Assembly: GCF_050389775.1 (NCBI RefSeq)
Contig: NZ_CP177144.1
Location: 2,294,001 to 2,358,000, forward strand
Source: Marinibacterium sp050389775
GTDB lineage: Bacteria; Pseudomonadota; Alphaproteobacteria; Rhodobacterales; Rhodobacteraceae
Direction of reading: 5' to 3'
Length of the DNA: 64,000 bases
Part shown: in pieces, positions 1 through 8,040 of the stretch
Numbering within the stretch: the stretch's first letter is position 1
How the letters are laid out: each line of letters opens with the position of its first letter
The notes under the pieces: model-generated
Databases searched by the model: none
Told to the model about the DNA's origin: nothing
The model's input: only the letters and a program-made list of their open reading frames with translations
Translations under genes and position numbers: made by a program

Positions 1-860
1 TGCAGCCGACCGGTTCGGTGGCCCATGTCCAGGTCTGCGGCACGACGACCTGCATGATTTGCGGGGCCGAGGATCTGATCGCGGTCTGCAAGGACAAGAT
101 CTCGCCCAAGGCCCATGGCATTTCGGCCGATGGCAAGCTGTCCTGGGAAGAGGTCGAATGCCTGGGCTCCTGCGCCAATGCGCCGATGGCCCAGATCGGC
201 AAGGATTACTACGAAGACCTGACGGCCGAAGGCTTTGCCCAGCTGCTTGACGACCTGGTGGCCGGCAAGGTGCCGGTCCCGGGGCCGCAGAATGGGCGCT
301 ATGCCTCCGAGGCGGCCGACGGGCCGACCAACCTGAAGGACCACGTGGAGGGCCGGGCGCAATACAACGCGTCGGTCGCGCGGGCGGTCGAGATCGGCGA
401 TACGGTCAAGCGGATCGACGGCACCGAGGTGCCTCTGCTGACGCCCTGGCTGAAGGACGGCACGCCGCAGGCGCGCGACAAGGCCCAGGTCGAGCCGGCC
501 GGCGAAGAGCCCGCGCCGACCGAACGCACGGTGCCCGAACCCGCGGGCGCGGTGGCCACGCCGGAGACCCGGCCCGAAGGGCTGGACGCCCCGCGCGACG
601 GCCAGGCTGACGATCTCAAGCTGATCAAGGGCGTCGGGCCAAAGCTCGAAGAGCTGCTGAATTCGCTGGGCTTCTACCATTTCGACCAGATCGCCGGCTG
701 GACCGAAGCCGAGATCCACTGGGTCGACCAGAACCTCGAAGGGTTCAAGGGCCGGGTGACACGGGATGAATGGGTCAGCCAGGCCAAGCTGCTGGCGGCC
801 GGGGAAGAGACGGACTTTGCCCGCAAGGCAAAGGACGAGGGGATCTACGACGACGACTGA
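1..860 (+). CDS. nuoE: NADH-quinone oxidoreductase subunit NuoE (5' end cut off by window)
   Basis: This is the [2Fe-2S] thioredoxin-fold subunit of the complex I NADH-oxidising module, which works with NuoF. The reading frame is already open at base 3, so the true start lies upstream and the GTG at 18 is only an internal valine. The four cluster cysteines are visible: a CX4C pair at codons 36 and 51 and a CLGSC pair at codons 159 and 171. After the ferredoxin domain comes a Pro/Ala/Glu-rich linker (about 470-600). A C-terminal helix-hairpin-helix-like domain follows, with motif LIKGVGPKLEELL (about 610-830). Such an extension is known in alphaproteobacterial NuoE and is absent from E. coli NuoE. 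The next gene starts 33 bases downstream on the same strand. Confidence 0.95.
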   Translation, partial: QPTGSVAHVQVCGTTTCMICGAEDLIAVCKDKISPKAHGISADGKLSWEEVECLGSCANAPMAQIGKDYYEDLTAEGFAQLLDDLVAGKVPVPGPQNGRYASEAADGPTNLKDHVEGRAQYNASVARAVEIGDTVKRIDGTEVPLLTPWLKDGTPQARDKAQVEPAGEEPAPTERTVPEPAGAVATPETRPEGLDAPRDGQADDLKLIKGVGPKLEELLNSLGFYHFDQIAGWTEAEIHWVDQNLEGFKGRVTRDEWVSQAKLLAAGEETDFARKAKDEGIYDDD

Positions 861-893
861 CCACACTGGCCGAACACCTGGGGAGGAGAACGG

Positions 894-1382
894 ATGGCAG
901 AGGAACCGAAGGAGAAGATCTGGGTCAAACCCGTGCTGATCGGGATCGCGGCGGCCGTGCTGTGGATCCCGCTGACGGGGTCGGACCTGACCGGGGCGCT
1001 CATTGCCGGCGTGGCCGGGGTTGGCATCGGCCACCTGGTGCTCAGCCGGATCGGCGGCAGGGATGCGGGCAAAGGCGGCGAGACGGGCAGTGAAGCCCGG
1101 CAGAGCCAGCAGGACCCGGCGACCGACGCCCCGGCAGTGCGGCTGGTCGAGCCGTCGCCGGTGACCGAGGCACCCGCGACGGGCTTTGCCGAAGAAGCCG
1201 CGGGCTTTGACGGGCCGCGCGCCGCGACAGGGCCGGCAGATACGGGGCTGGCAGATACGGGGCCGATGGAGGAGGCGCCGAGCGATACGGGGCCGCTGAT
1301 CAAGCCCAGCACGCCGCTGCCGGGCGAGGCCGAACTGGCCGCCCGCAAGGGCAGCTGGACCTACCAGCCCGGCCAGGCCTGA
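894..1382 (+). CDS. Small membrane protein of unknown function in nuo operon
   Basis: This 162-residue protein has a short charged N-terminus and two adjacent hydrophobic segments (about residues 13-26 and 32-50). A long Ala/Pro/Thr/Glu-rich, probably disordered, tail follows and ends in the motif KGSWTYQPGQA. The start is an ATG behind a good GGGAGGAG ribosome site at about 879-886. The tail contains a short repetition of the tetrapeptide ADTG, encoded by near-identical bases around 1237-1265. Its position between nuoE and nuoF matches the unidentified reading frames known from Rhodobacter nuo operons. I infer a membrane-anchored accessory role for complex I, but no catalytic motif is visible. 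Confidence 0.8.
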   Translation: MAEEPKEKIWVKPVLIGIAAAVLWIPLTGSDLTGALIAGVAGVGIGHLVLSRIGGRDAGKGGETGSEARQSQQDPATDAPAVRLVEPSPVTEAPATGFAEEAAGFDGPRAATGPADTGLADTGPMEEAPSDTGPLIKPSTPLPGEAELAARKGSWTYQPGQA

Positions 1383-1602
1383 CAGGCCGCCCGGGCCGGA
1401 TCGCCGGGGCCGGGGAACCGGGCCCGATGGGGCCAAACAGGGGCCCGAGACCGGCCAGCGGGCCGGGGCAGGGCAGATCCCGAAGGGCCAGGCCGGCCCG
1501 GGCGGGGCGCAGAACGGACCGGGACGGCCGCCGATGGCCCGACCGACAGAACTTGCCCGGCCGGGTTCAGGCCCGCCGGGACGAACGGAGACGAAGAGAG
1601 AC

Positions 1603-1827
1603 GTGGACAGCGACCTGGATCAGCACATCACCCGCAAGGGCCGGCACGTGGCGGTGGTCATCGCCGGCGCGGCCGCGCTGTGGCTGGTCATGCAGGTTGT
1701 CGCGCCGCTCTTCGGGATGAGCAACCGCGTGCTGCTGCTGTTCGACTTTGCGGCGCTGGCGGCATTCATCTATGCCGGCGCGAACATCTTCCAGATCTGG
1801 CGGCTGCGCCAGAAGAACCAGGGGTAA
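1603..1827 (+). CDS. DUF5337 family small membrane protein
   Basis: The protein is 74 residues long when started at the GTG at 1603, which follows a purine-rich GAAGAGAG ribosome site. An upstream in-frame ATG at 1534 would add a Pro/Arg-rich stretch with poor coding character, so I prefer 1603. The N-terminus is DSDLDQHITRKGRH, followed by two transmembrane helices (about residues 16-34 and 42-60) and a basic end IWRLRQKNQ. This pattern fits the DUF5337 family, which is restricted to Rhodobacterales and sits in nuo operons. Function is unknown; assembly or stabilisation of complex I is inferred from context only. Confidence 0.8.
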   Translation: MDSDLDQHITRKGRHVAVVIAGAAALWLVMQVVAPLFGMSNRVLLLFDFAALAAFIYAGANIFQIWRLRQKNQG

Positions 1828-1834
1828 TGGTCTC

Positions 1835-3133
1835 ATGCTCAAGGACGAAGACCGCATCTTCACCAATCTCTACGGGATGCACGACCGCACGCTGGCGGGC
1901 GCGAAGAAACGGGGCCATTGGGACGGAACCAAGGACATCATTGCACGCGGACGCGATTCCATCGTTCAGACGATGAAGGACAGCGGGCTGCGCGGCCGGG
2001 GCGGGGCGGGGTTCCCGACCGGTCTGAAATGGTCCTTCATGCCCAAGGAAAGCGACGGGCGCCCGGCCTACCTGGTCATCAACGCCGACGAATCCGAGCC
2101 GGCGACCTGCAAGGACCGCGAGATCATGCGCCATGATCCGCATACCCTGATCGAAGGCGCGCTGATTGCGTCCTTCGCGATGGGCGCGCATGCTTCCTAC
2201 ATCTATATCCGCGGCGAATACATCCGCGAGCGCGAGGCGCTGCAGGCGGCGATCGACGAATGTTACGACGCGGGTCTGCTGGGCGCCAACGCTGCCGGTT
2301 CGGGCTGGGATTTCGATCTCTACCTGCATCACGGTGCTGGGGCCTATATCTGCGGCGAGGAAACCGCGCTGCTGGAAAGCCTGGAAGGCCGCAAGGGCAT
2401 GCCCCGGATGAAGCCGCCGTTCCCGGCCGGCGCGGGGCTCTACGGCTGCCCGACCACGGTGAACAACGTTGAATCCATTGCCGTCTGCCCGACGATCCTG
2501 CGCCGGGGCGCGGAATGGTTCTCGTCCTTCGGCCGGCCCAACAACGCGGGCACCAAGCTCTTTGCGCTGACCGGCCACGTGAACAACCCCTGCGTCTTCG
2601 AAGAGGAAATGTCGCTGCCCGTGCGCGAGCTGATCGAAAAGCACGGCGGCGGGATCAAGGGCGGCTGGGGCAACCTCAAGGCGATCATCCCGGGCGGGGC
2701 GTCCTGCCCGATCCTGCGGGCCGACCAGCTGGACGGCGCGATCATGGATTTCGACTGGATGCGCGAGAACAAGTCGTCTTTCGGGACCGGCTGCATGATC
2801 GTGATGGATCAGTCGGTCGACGTTGTGAAGGCAGTCTGGCGGCTGTCGAAATTCTTCAAGCACGAGAGCTGCGGGCAATGCACGCCCTGCCGCGAAGGCA
2901 CCGGCTGGATGATGCGGGTGATGGAACGGCTGGTGCGCGGCGAGGCCGAGGTCGAGGAAATCGACATGCTGTTCGACGTGACCAAGCAGGTCGAAGGCCA
3001 CACGATCTGTGCCCTAGGCGATGCGGCGGCCTGGCCGATCCAGGGCCTGATCCGCAATTTCCGCGACGAGATCGAAGAGCGCATCAAGGCCCAGAAAAAG
3101 GGCCGGATCAGCGCAGCGGTGGCCGCGGAATAA
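1835..3133 (+). CDS. nuoF: NADH-quinone oxidoreductase subunit NuoF
   Basis: This subunit binds NADH and FMN and carries the N3 [4Fe-4S] cluster. It takes hydride from NADH and passes electrons to NuoG. The 432-residue length is normal. Visible motifs are the glycine-rich FMN/NADH loop GRGGAGFPTGLKW (about residue 52), the second nucleotide site GAGAYICGEETAL (about 168), and the cluster ligands CGQCTPC (about 346) with the fourth Cys in HTICALGD (about 391). The ATG at 1835 was chosen because the protein begins MLKDEDRIFTNLYG, as in relatives. The upstream extension of the frame overlaps the DUF5337 gene and is not family-like. Confidence 0.97.
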   Translation: MLKDEDRIFTNLYGMHDRTLAGAKKRGHWDGTKDIIARGRDSIVQTMKDSGLRGRGGAGFPTGLKWSFMPKESDGRPAYLVINADESEPATCKDREIMRHDPHTLIEGALIASFAMGAHASYIYIRGEYIREREALQAAIDECYDAGLLGANAAGSGWDFDLYLHHGAGAYICGEETALLESLEGRKGMPRMKPPFPAGAGLYGCPTTVNNVESIAVCPTILRRGAEWFSSFGRPNNAGTKLFALTGHVNNPCVFEEEMSLPVRELIEKHGGGIKGGWGNLKAIIPGGASCPILRADQLDGAIMDFDWMRENKSSFGTGCMIVMDQSVDVVKAVWRLSKFFKHESCGQCTPCREGTGWMMRVMERLVRGEAEVEEIDMLFDVTKQVEGHTICALGDAAAWPIQGLIRNFRDEIEERIKAQKKGRISAAVAAE

Positions 3134-3135
3134 GG

Positions 3136-3639
3136 ATGCAGCCGGCCGGTCATCATATCGCCGAATTCAACATCGGCACCCTGGCCCATGATTGGGACGA
3201 TCCGCGCGTGGCGGATTTTGCCAACAACCTGGACCGGGTGAACGGGCTGGCCGAGCGCAGCCCGGGCTTTGTCTGGCGGATGACCGACGATGACATGGAC
3301 GACGCCCAGAAGGACAGCGCGGGCGTGCTGGGGGGCAACCCGCGCACGGCCTCGACGCTGTCGGTCTGGGAAACCCCGCAGGCGCTGGAACATTTCGTGT
3401 GGAACACGATCCACAAGCGGTTCTACGACCGGCGGGGCGAATGGTATGACGCGGCCGAGAACACCGGCCCGCGACTGGTGATGTGGTGGGTGCCCGCGGG
3501 GCACCGGCCCACCATCGAAGACGCCAAGGCACGACTGGATCATCTGGCGGCCCAGGGAGAGAGCGACCATGCCTTTGGCTGGACGCATCTGCGGACCGCG
3601 GGCCAAGGCCCCGAAACAAGAGGGGAAAACGTGGCATGA
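3136..3639 (+). CDS. DUF3291 domain-containing protein
   Basis: The 167-residue soluble protein starts 2 bases after the nuoF stop, at an ATG preceded by AAGG. It has DUF3291 features: HHIAEFNIGTL near the start, an SVWETPQALEHFVW core (about residues 76-90), and a MWWVPAGHRPT motif (about 115-125). The family is a dimeric alpha-beta-barrel fold related to antibiotic-biosynthesis monooxygenase-like proteins; its activity is not established. Its stop overlaps the next start (ATGA), so it is translationally coupled inside the nuo operon. No cofactor-binding residues can be assigned. Confidence 0.82.
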   Translation: MQPAGHHIAEFNIGTLAHDWDDPRVADFANNLDRVNGLAERSPGFVWRMTDDDMDDAQKDSAGVLGGNPRTASTLSVWETPQALEHFVWNTIHKRFYDRRGEWYDAAENTGPRLVMWWVPAGHRPTIEDAKARLDHLAAQGESDHAFGWTHLRTAGQGPETRGENVA

Positions 3640-4022
3640 CAACAGGTTCGGCCATGATCCTGACATTGGGCCTGGTGGCTGCCGGGCTGGGGCTGGGTGC
3701 CTGCACGGGCTTGCCCGAAAGCGCGGCGGGCGTGACCCGGCCGGTCAGCTACGACAGCGTCGACTACACGGTGAACTTTGCCGTGCGCGAGGTCAGCGAG
3801 GTGATTGCCGGGGGCAGCACGGTGCGCTTCGATGCCTCGTTCATCGAGATCGCCCAATCCGACGGCCAACCCATGAGCGATGACGACCGGGTCCTGGCCA
3901 TCGCGATTGCCAGCGCCTTCTGCGACAGCTATGGCCTGCCAGCCGCCCCGGTGGCAGGCGAGGCCACGTTCGTCGGCGGCAGCTGGGTGATCCGCAACCA
4001 TTGCGGGACGATTTTCGGATGA
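3636..4022 (+). CDS. Putative lipoprotein, unknown function
   Basis: This 128-residue protein overlaps the previous stop by ATGA. It begins with a hydrophobic signal segment and a lipobox-like LGLGAC (Cys at about residue 23), so it is probably exported and lipidated. The mature part has a beta-rich pattern with SVDYTVNFAVREVSEVI and two more cysteines (AFCDSYGL and RNHCGTIFG) that could form a disulfide. It resembles the small envelope lipoproteins often found in Rhodobacteraceae, but I recognise no named family. Its place in the nuo operon suggests co-expression with complex I and nothing more. Confidence 0.75.
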   Translation: MTTGSAMILTLGLVAAGLGLGACTGLPESAAGVTRPVSYDSVDYTVNFAVREVSEVIAGGSTVRFDASFIEIAQSDGQPMSDDDRVLAIAIASAFCDSYGLPAAPVAGEATFVGGSWVIRNHCGTIFG

Positions 4023-4062
4023 GCGGCCTGATGACAGCACAGCACAGCCAGGAGGGCCGGGC

Positions 4063-4773
4063 ATGAGACGTTTCCGTTTCGAGGAAGACGCCGACGTCGC
4101 GGCCGACATCCGCGAGAAATTCGGCTTTGACGGCGACCTGCTGGACCTCTTTGCCAACAATTCCGGGGCCGTGGTGCACAAGTGGCACCATTACATCCCG
4201 CTCTACGACCGCTATTTCGCCCAGTTCCGGGGCAAGCCCATCCGCTTCCTGGAAATCGGCGTGAACAAGGGCGGCAGCCTGCAGATGTGGCGCGGCTATT
4301 TCGGACCCGAAGCCAAGATCTTCGGCATCGACATCAACGAGGAATGCGCGGCCTTCGACGGCCAGGCCGGACAGGTGCGCATCGGCAGCCAGGCCGATCC
4401 CGATTTCCTCAACAAGGTGGTCGACGAGATGGGCGGCATCGACCTTGTGCTGGATGACGGCAGCCACCGGATGCCGCATGTGCGCGCCTCGTTCGACGTG
4501 CTGTTCCCGCGCCTGGAAGACGGCGGGATCTACATGGTCGAGGATCTCCATACGGCCTATATCGAGAAATTCGGCGGGGGGTATCGCAGCCGGGCCAACT
4601 TCTTCCGGTTCCTGCGCGACCTGACCGACGACATGCACAATTGGTACCACAAGAAAGGCCTGCGCCACCCCGAGTTCAAGCGCATGATATCGGGCTATCA
4701 CGTCCACGATTCGATCGCCGTGATCGAAAAGGGCGCGACGCACCGGCCGGTGCACTCCCGGGTGGGGGGATGA
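4063..4773 (+). CDS. Class I SAM-dependent methyltransferase
   Basis: The 236-residue protein has a Rossmann-type SAM site. Motif I is FLEIGVNKGGSLQMW (about residues 62-76), an acidic residue follows in FGIDINEE (about 87-94), and motif IV is LVLDDGSH (about 128-135). The architecture resembles the CmcI/rhamnosyl O-methyltransferase group that often acts on sugars or small molecules. The ribosome site GGAGGG precedes the ATG. The gene lies between two lipoprotein genes in the nuo operon and overlaps the next by ATGA. The substrate is unknown; a sugar, a quinone-like ring or a complex I residue are all possible, and nothing in the sequence decides between them. Confidence 0.82.
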   Translation: MRRFRFEEDADVAADIREKFGFDGDLLDLFANNSGAVVHKWHHYIPLYDRYFAQFRGKPIRFLEIGVNKGGSLQMWRGYFGPEAKIFGIDINEECAAFDGQAGQVRIGSQADPDFLNKVVDEMGGIDLVLDDGSHRMPHVRASFDVLFPRLEDGGIYMVEDLHTAYIEKFGGGYRSRANFFRFLRDLTDDMHNWYHKKGLRHPEFKRMISGYHVHDSIAVIEKGATHRPVHSRVGG

Positions 4774-5111
4774 AGACGATGAAACTGTTTCAAATCATGC
4801 TGGTGGCGCTGATCCTGGCGCCGGGCTGCGCCAAGGTCTTCTGGGACCAGGAAGACGTGCTGTTCGACGGGATCGAGTTCCGCCACAAGTCGCAGGCCCG
4901 CGACAAGAGCGACCGCAAGGCGTTCCAGGTGCAGGTGCGCCCGGTCTCGGCCTCGATCACGGCCGCGCGCGAGGCGGGCAAGTACGAGGCGACGAGCTAT
5001 TGCATCACCCATTTCGGCAGCTCCGACATCAAGTGGGAGATCGGGCCCGAAACCGAGGTGGTGCCGATCGAGAACGACACGCTGACTTTCCTGGGACGTT
5101 GCAATCCGTGA
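4770..5111 (+). CDS. Small putative lipoprotein
   Basis: The protein has 113 residues from the ATG at 4770, which overlaps the methyltransferase stop. A second ATG at 4779 would give 110 residues and an equally good signal peptide. The N-terminus is a hydrophobic segment ending LAPGCAK, a weak lipobox with Cys at about residue 20. The mature part contains a conserved-looking C-terminal SYCITHFGSSDIKW and a final GRCNP, giving two further cysteines. No family is recognised. Export is inferred from the signal; function is unknown. Confidence 0.72.
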   Translation: MKTMKLFQIMLVALILAPGCAKVFWDQEDVLFDGIEFRHKSQARDKSDRKAFQVQVRPVSASITAAREAGKYEATSYCITHFGSSDIKWEIGPETEVVPIENDTLTFLGRCNP

Positions 5112-5209
5112 GGATTGCGGGCGCATATCGGCCGATGCGGGGCGGGGCGTTATTGCCTAACGGCCTCCGCTGCGGCGCAATGCGGACGTCTTCCAAGGAG
5201 TCTGCAGAC

Positions 5210-5617
5210 ATGCGTATTGTGACCATTGTGACCGTCGCCCTCTTGCTGGGGATCACCGGCAGCGGGGCCGCGGCCAAGCAGCCGATCCGCGATGTGCCCG
5301 AGCTTTACGAGCCGCTGTTCTACATCGCCGTGGCCAACGAGATCCGCAAGACATGCCCGGATATCTCGGAACGCAAGATGAAGGGCATCGCCGAGCTCTG
5401 GCGGCTGCGCAACCGGGCCAACCAGCTGGGCTATTCCGACAAGGAAATCGAAGCCTTCTACGAATCCGAAGAGGAACGCGCACGGATGGCCGAACGGGGC
5501 GAGGCCTATCTCGCCCGGTTCGGGGCGGACCGTCACGATCCGGCTTCGCTCTGCGCCTTCGGTCGCGCGGAAATCGAACGAAACAGCGCCATCGGCGTGT
5601 ATCTGAAAGAGAACTGA
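5210..5617 (+). CDS. DUF5333 family secreted protein
   Basis: The 135-residue protein has a cleavable signal peptide (hydrophobic core ALLLGITGSG, likely cleavage after AAA near residue 23). The mature domain is helical with two cysteines (KTCPDISERKMKG and SLCAFGRAEI). The ATG at 5210 is preceded by CAAGGAG, and upstream in-frame starts lack a signal peptide. The pattern matches DUF5333, found next to nuoG in Rhodobacterales. It ends 3 bases before nuoG. A periplasmic role linked to complex I is inferred only from this fixed neighbourhood. Confidence 0.8.
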   Translation: MRIVTIVTVALLLGITGSGAAAKQPIRDVPELYEPLFYIAVANEIRKTCPDISERKMKGIAELWRLRNRANQLGYSDKEIEAFYESEEERARMAERGEAYLARFGADRHDPASLCAFGRAEIERNSAIGVYLKEN

Positions 5618-5620
5618 CCC

Positions 5621-7639
5621 ATGTCTGACCTCCGCAAGATCATCATTGACGGCCAGGAAGTCGAAGTGGACGGGGCGATGACCCTGATCCAGGCCTGCGA
5701 AGAGGCAGGTATCGAGATTCCCCGGTTCTGCTATCACGAGCGGCTGTCGATCGCCGGCAATTGCCGGATGTGCCTTGTGGAGGTCGTGGGCGGCCCGCCG
5801 AAACCGGCGGCCTCCTGCGCGATGCAGGTGCGCGACCTGCGGCCCGGGCCGGAAGGCCAGCCGCCGGTGGTCAAGACGAACTCGCCCATGGTCAAGAAGG
5901 CCCGCGAAGGGGTGATGGAATTCCTGCTGATCAACCATCCGCTGGATTGCCCGATCTGCGACCAGGGCGGCGAATGCGACCTGCAGGACCAGGCCATGGC
6001 CTACGGGGTTGATTTCTCCCGTTTCCGCGAGGCCAAGCGGGCGGTCGACGATCTCGACCTGGGCCCGCTGGTCGAAACCCACATGACGCGCTGCATTTCC
6101 TGCACGCGCTGCGTGCGCTTCACGACCGAGGTGGCGGGCATCACCCAGATGGGCCAGACCGGCCGGGGCGAGGATGCCGAGATCACGTCCTACCTGGGCG
6201 AGACGCTGGACAGCAACATGCAGGGCAACATCATCGACCTGTGCCCGGTGGGCGCTCTGGTGTCCAAGCCCTATGCCTTCACCGCCCGCCCGTGGGAGCT
6301 GACCAAGACCGAGACGATCGACGTGATGGATGCGCTGGGATCCAACATCCGGGTCGATACCAAGGGCCGCGAAGTGATGCGCATCCTGCCGCGCAACCAT
6401 GACGGCGTGAACGAGGAATGGATTTCCGACAAGACGCGCTTTGTCTGGGACGGGCTGAAACGCCAGCGGCTCGACCGGCCTTACCTGCGCAAGAACGGCA
6501 AGCTGACGCCGGTCGACTGGCCCGAGGCGCTGGCCGCCGCGGCCACGGCGATGACGGGCAAGAAGGCGCTGGGCCTGGTCGGTGACCTGGTGCCGACCGA
6601 GGCGGCCTTTGCGCTGAAACAGCTGGTCGAAGGGCTGGACGGGGCGGTGGAATGCCGGACCGACGGGGCCAAGCTGCCGGTGGGCAACCGGTCGGGCTAT
6701 GTGGGCAACGCGACGATCGAGGATATCGACGCGGCGCAGATGATCCTGCTGGTGGGCACCAACCCGCGCGTCGAGGCACCGGTGCTGAACGCGCGCATCC
6801 GCAAGGCCTGGGCGGCCGGGGCCAAGGTGGCCCGGATCGGCGAACAGGCCGACCTGACCTACGACGTGTCCGAGCTGGGCACCGGGCGCGAGGCGCTGGC
6901 CCAGCTGGCCAAGGCTGATCACGCCGACAAGGCGGACGTGCCCGGGGTGATGATCATCGGCCAGGGCGCGTTGCAGGGGCCCGATGGCGGCGCCGTGCTG
7001 GCGCTGGCCATGAAGACGGCCGAAGCCGCCGGGGCCAAGGTGCTGATCCTGCACACCGCGGCGTCGCGCGTGGGCGCGATGGACGTGGGCGCCGTGACCG
7101 AAGGCGGCATGGCCGAGGCCATGGAGGGGGCCGAGGTGATCTATAACCTGGGCGCCGACGAGATCGAGATCGCCGCCGGGCCCTTCGTGATCTACCAGGG
7201 CAGCCATGGCGACCGGGGCGCGCACCGCGCCGATCTGATCCTGCCCGGCGCGGCCTATCCCGAGGAATCGGGGCTGTTCGTCAACACCGAGGGCCGGCCG
7301 CAGCTGGCCCTGCGCGCGGCCTTCCCGCCGGGCCAGGCCAAGGAAAACTGGGCGATCCTGCGGGCGCTGTCCGCCGAGCTGGGCGCGACCCTGCCGTTCG
7401 ATTCCCTGGCCCAGCTGCGCCAGGCGCTGGTCAAGGCCGTGCCCCATCTGGGCGATGTCGACCAGGTGGCCGAGAACGCATGGGTGCTGCCCGAGGGTGG
7501 CGACCTGGGCGAGGGGGCCTTCCTGTCGCCGGTGCGCGATTTCTACCTGAGCAACCCGATTGCACGGGCCTCGGCGCTGATGGCCGAATTGTCGGCCAAC
7601 GCCAAGGCGCGGCGCACGGCCCCGATCGCGGCGGAATGA
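5621..7639 (+). CDS. nuoG: NADH-quinone oxidoreductase subunit NuoG
   Basis: This is the large iron-sulfur subunit of complex I that wires NuoF to NuoB/NuoI. The 672-residue length is typical of alphaproteobacteria. The N-terminal [2Fe-2S] ferredoxin domain carries RFCYHE and GNCRMCLVEV (about residues 35-55). A histidine-cysteine region CPICDQGGECDLQDQ (about 110-125) provides the N5 cluster, and CISCTRCVRF (about 159-168) with LCPVGAL (about 207) provides N4. The rest is a molybdopterin-oxidoreductase-like domain without cofactor. The stop overlaps the next start by ATGA. Confidence 0.97.
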   Translation: MSDLRKIIIDGQEVEVDGAMTLIQACEEAGIEIPRFCYHERLSIAGNCRMCLVEVVGGPPKPAASCAMQVRDLRPGPEGQPPVVKTNSPMVKKAREGVMEFLLINHPLDCPICDQGGECDLQDQAMAYGVDFSRFREAKRAVDDLDLGPLVETHMTRCISCTRCVRFTTEVAGITQMGQTGRGEDAEITSYLGETLDSNMQGNIIDLCPVGALVSKPYAFTARPWELTKTETIDVMDALGSNIRVDTKGREVMRILPRNHDGVNEEWISDKTRFVWDGLKRQRLDRPYLRKNGKLTPVDWPEALAAAATAMTGKKALGLVGDLVPTEAAFALKQLVEGLDGAVECRTDGAKLPVGNRSGYVGNATIEDIDAAQMILLVGTNPRVEAPVLNARIRKAWAAGAKVARIGEQADLTYDVSELGTGREALAQLAKADHADKADVPGVMIIGQGALQGPDGGAVLALAMKTAEAAGAKVLILHTAASRVGAMDVGAVTEGGMAEAMEGAEVIYNLGADEIEIAAGPFVIYQGSHGDRGAHRADLILPGAAYPEESGLFVNTEGRPQLALRAAFPPGQAKENWAILRALSAELGATLPFDSLAQLRQALVKAVPHLGDVDQVAENAWVLPEGGDLGEGAFLSPVRDFYLSNPIARASALMAELSANAKARRTAPIAAE

Positions 7640-8034
7640 GGGCAGGGATGCTGGCGCTCGCACATATCGGCATCGGCGCGGCCCTGGCCGCCTGCGGACC
7701 GCAGGACACGGGCCAGCCCGCGCCCGACCCGGTCTATCGCGGTATCGAGACCCGGCTCCTTGACGGTGACCTGGTGGAATTCCGGGTGACGATGACCCAG
7801 GCGGGCGGGAACGTTGCGGTTGAACGCTATATCGAATGTGCCGCGGCGCAATATGCGCTGATCCGGGGGTACGGATTCACGCGGCATTTACGCACGAATG
7901 TAAAGGAAAAGGGTGGCGTGTGGGCCGGAGATGCGGTTTACACCATCTCGCCATCCCTGCCGCGCGGTCTGCGGACGCTCGACGCTGAAGTCGTCGTCCA
8001 GAACTGCACGGAAAACGGAATACCTACGGTGTGA
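7636..8034 (+). CDS. Putative lipoprotein in nuo operon
   Basis: The protein has 132 residues from an ATG that overlaps the nuoG stop (ATGA). An alternative ATG at 7648 would remove the only positive charge of the signal peptide. The N-terminus is short and hydrophobic and ends in the lipobox LAAC (Cys at about residue 20), followed by a Gln/Pro/Asp linker. The mature domain includes YIECAAAQYALIRGYGF and a C-terminal VVQNCTENG, so two cysteines could pair. This cysteine layout resembles the other lipoproteins of the operon. No named family is recognised; a periplasmic accessory function is inferred. Confidence 0.75.
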   Translation: MRAGMLALAHIGIGAALAACGPQDTGQPAPDPVYRGIETRLLDGDLVEFRVTMTQAGGNVAVERYIECAAAQYALIRGYGFTRHLRTNVKEKGGVWAGDAVYTISPSLPRGLRTLDAEVVVQNCTENGIPTV

Positions 8035-8040
8035 GGAAGC

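Noticed and set aside
1427..1602. Possible small Arg/Gly-rich ORF in the GGCC-rich spacer
   Set aside because: Composition follows from the repetitive DNA, and no coding bias or credible start was seen.
5150..7663. 837-residue open frame on the minus strand opposite nuoG
   Set aside because: It is antisense to a clearly functional gene, is rich in Gly/His/Gln/Arg typical of shadow frames in high-GC DNA, and has no recognisable domain.
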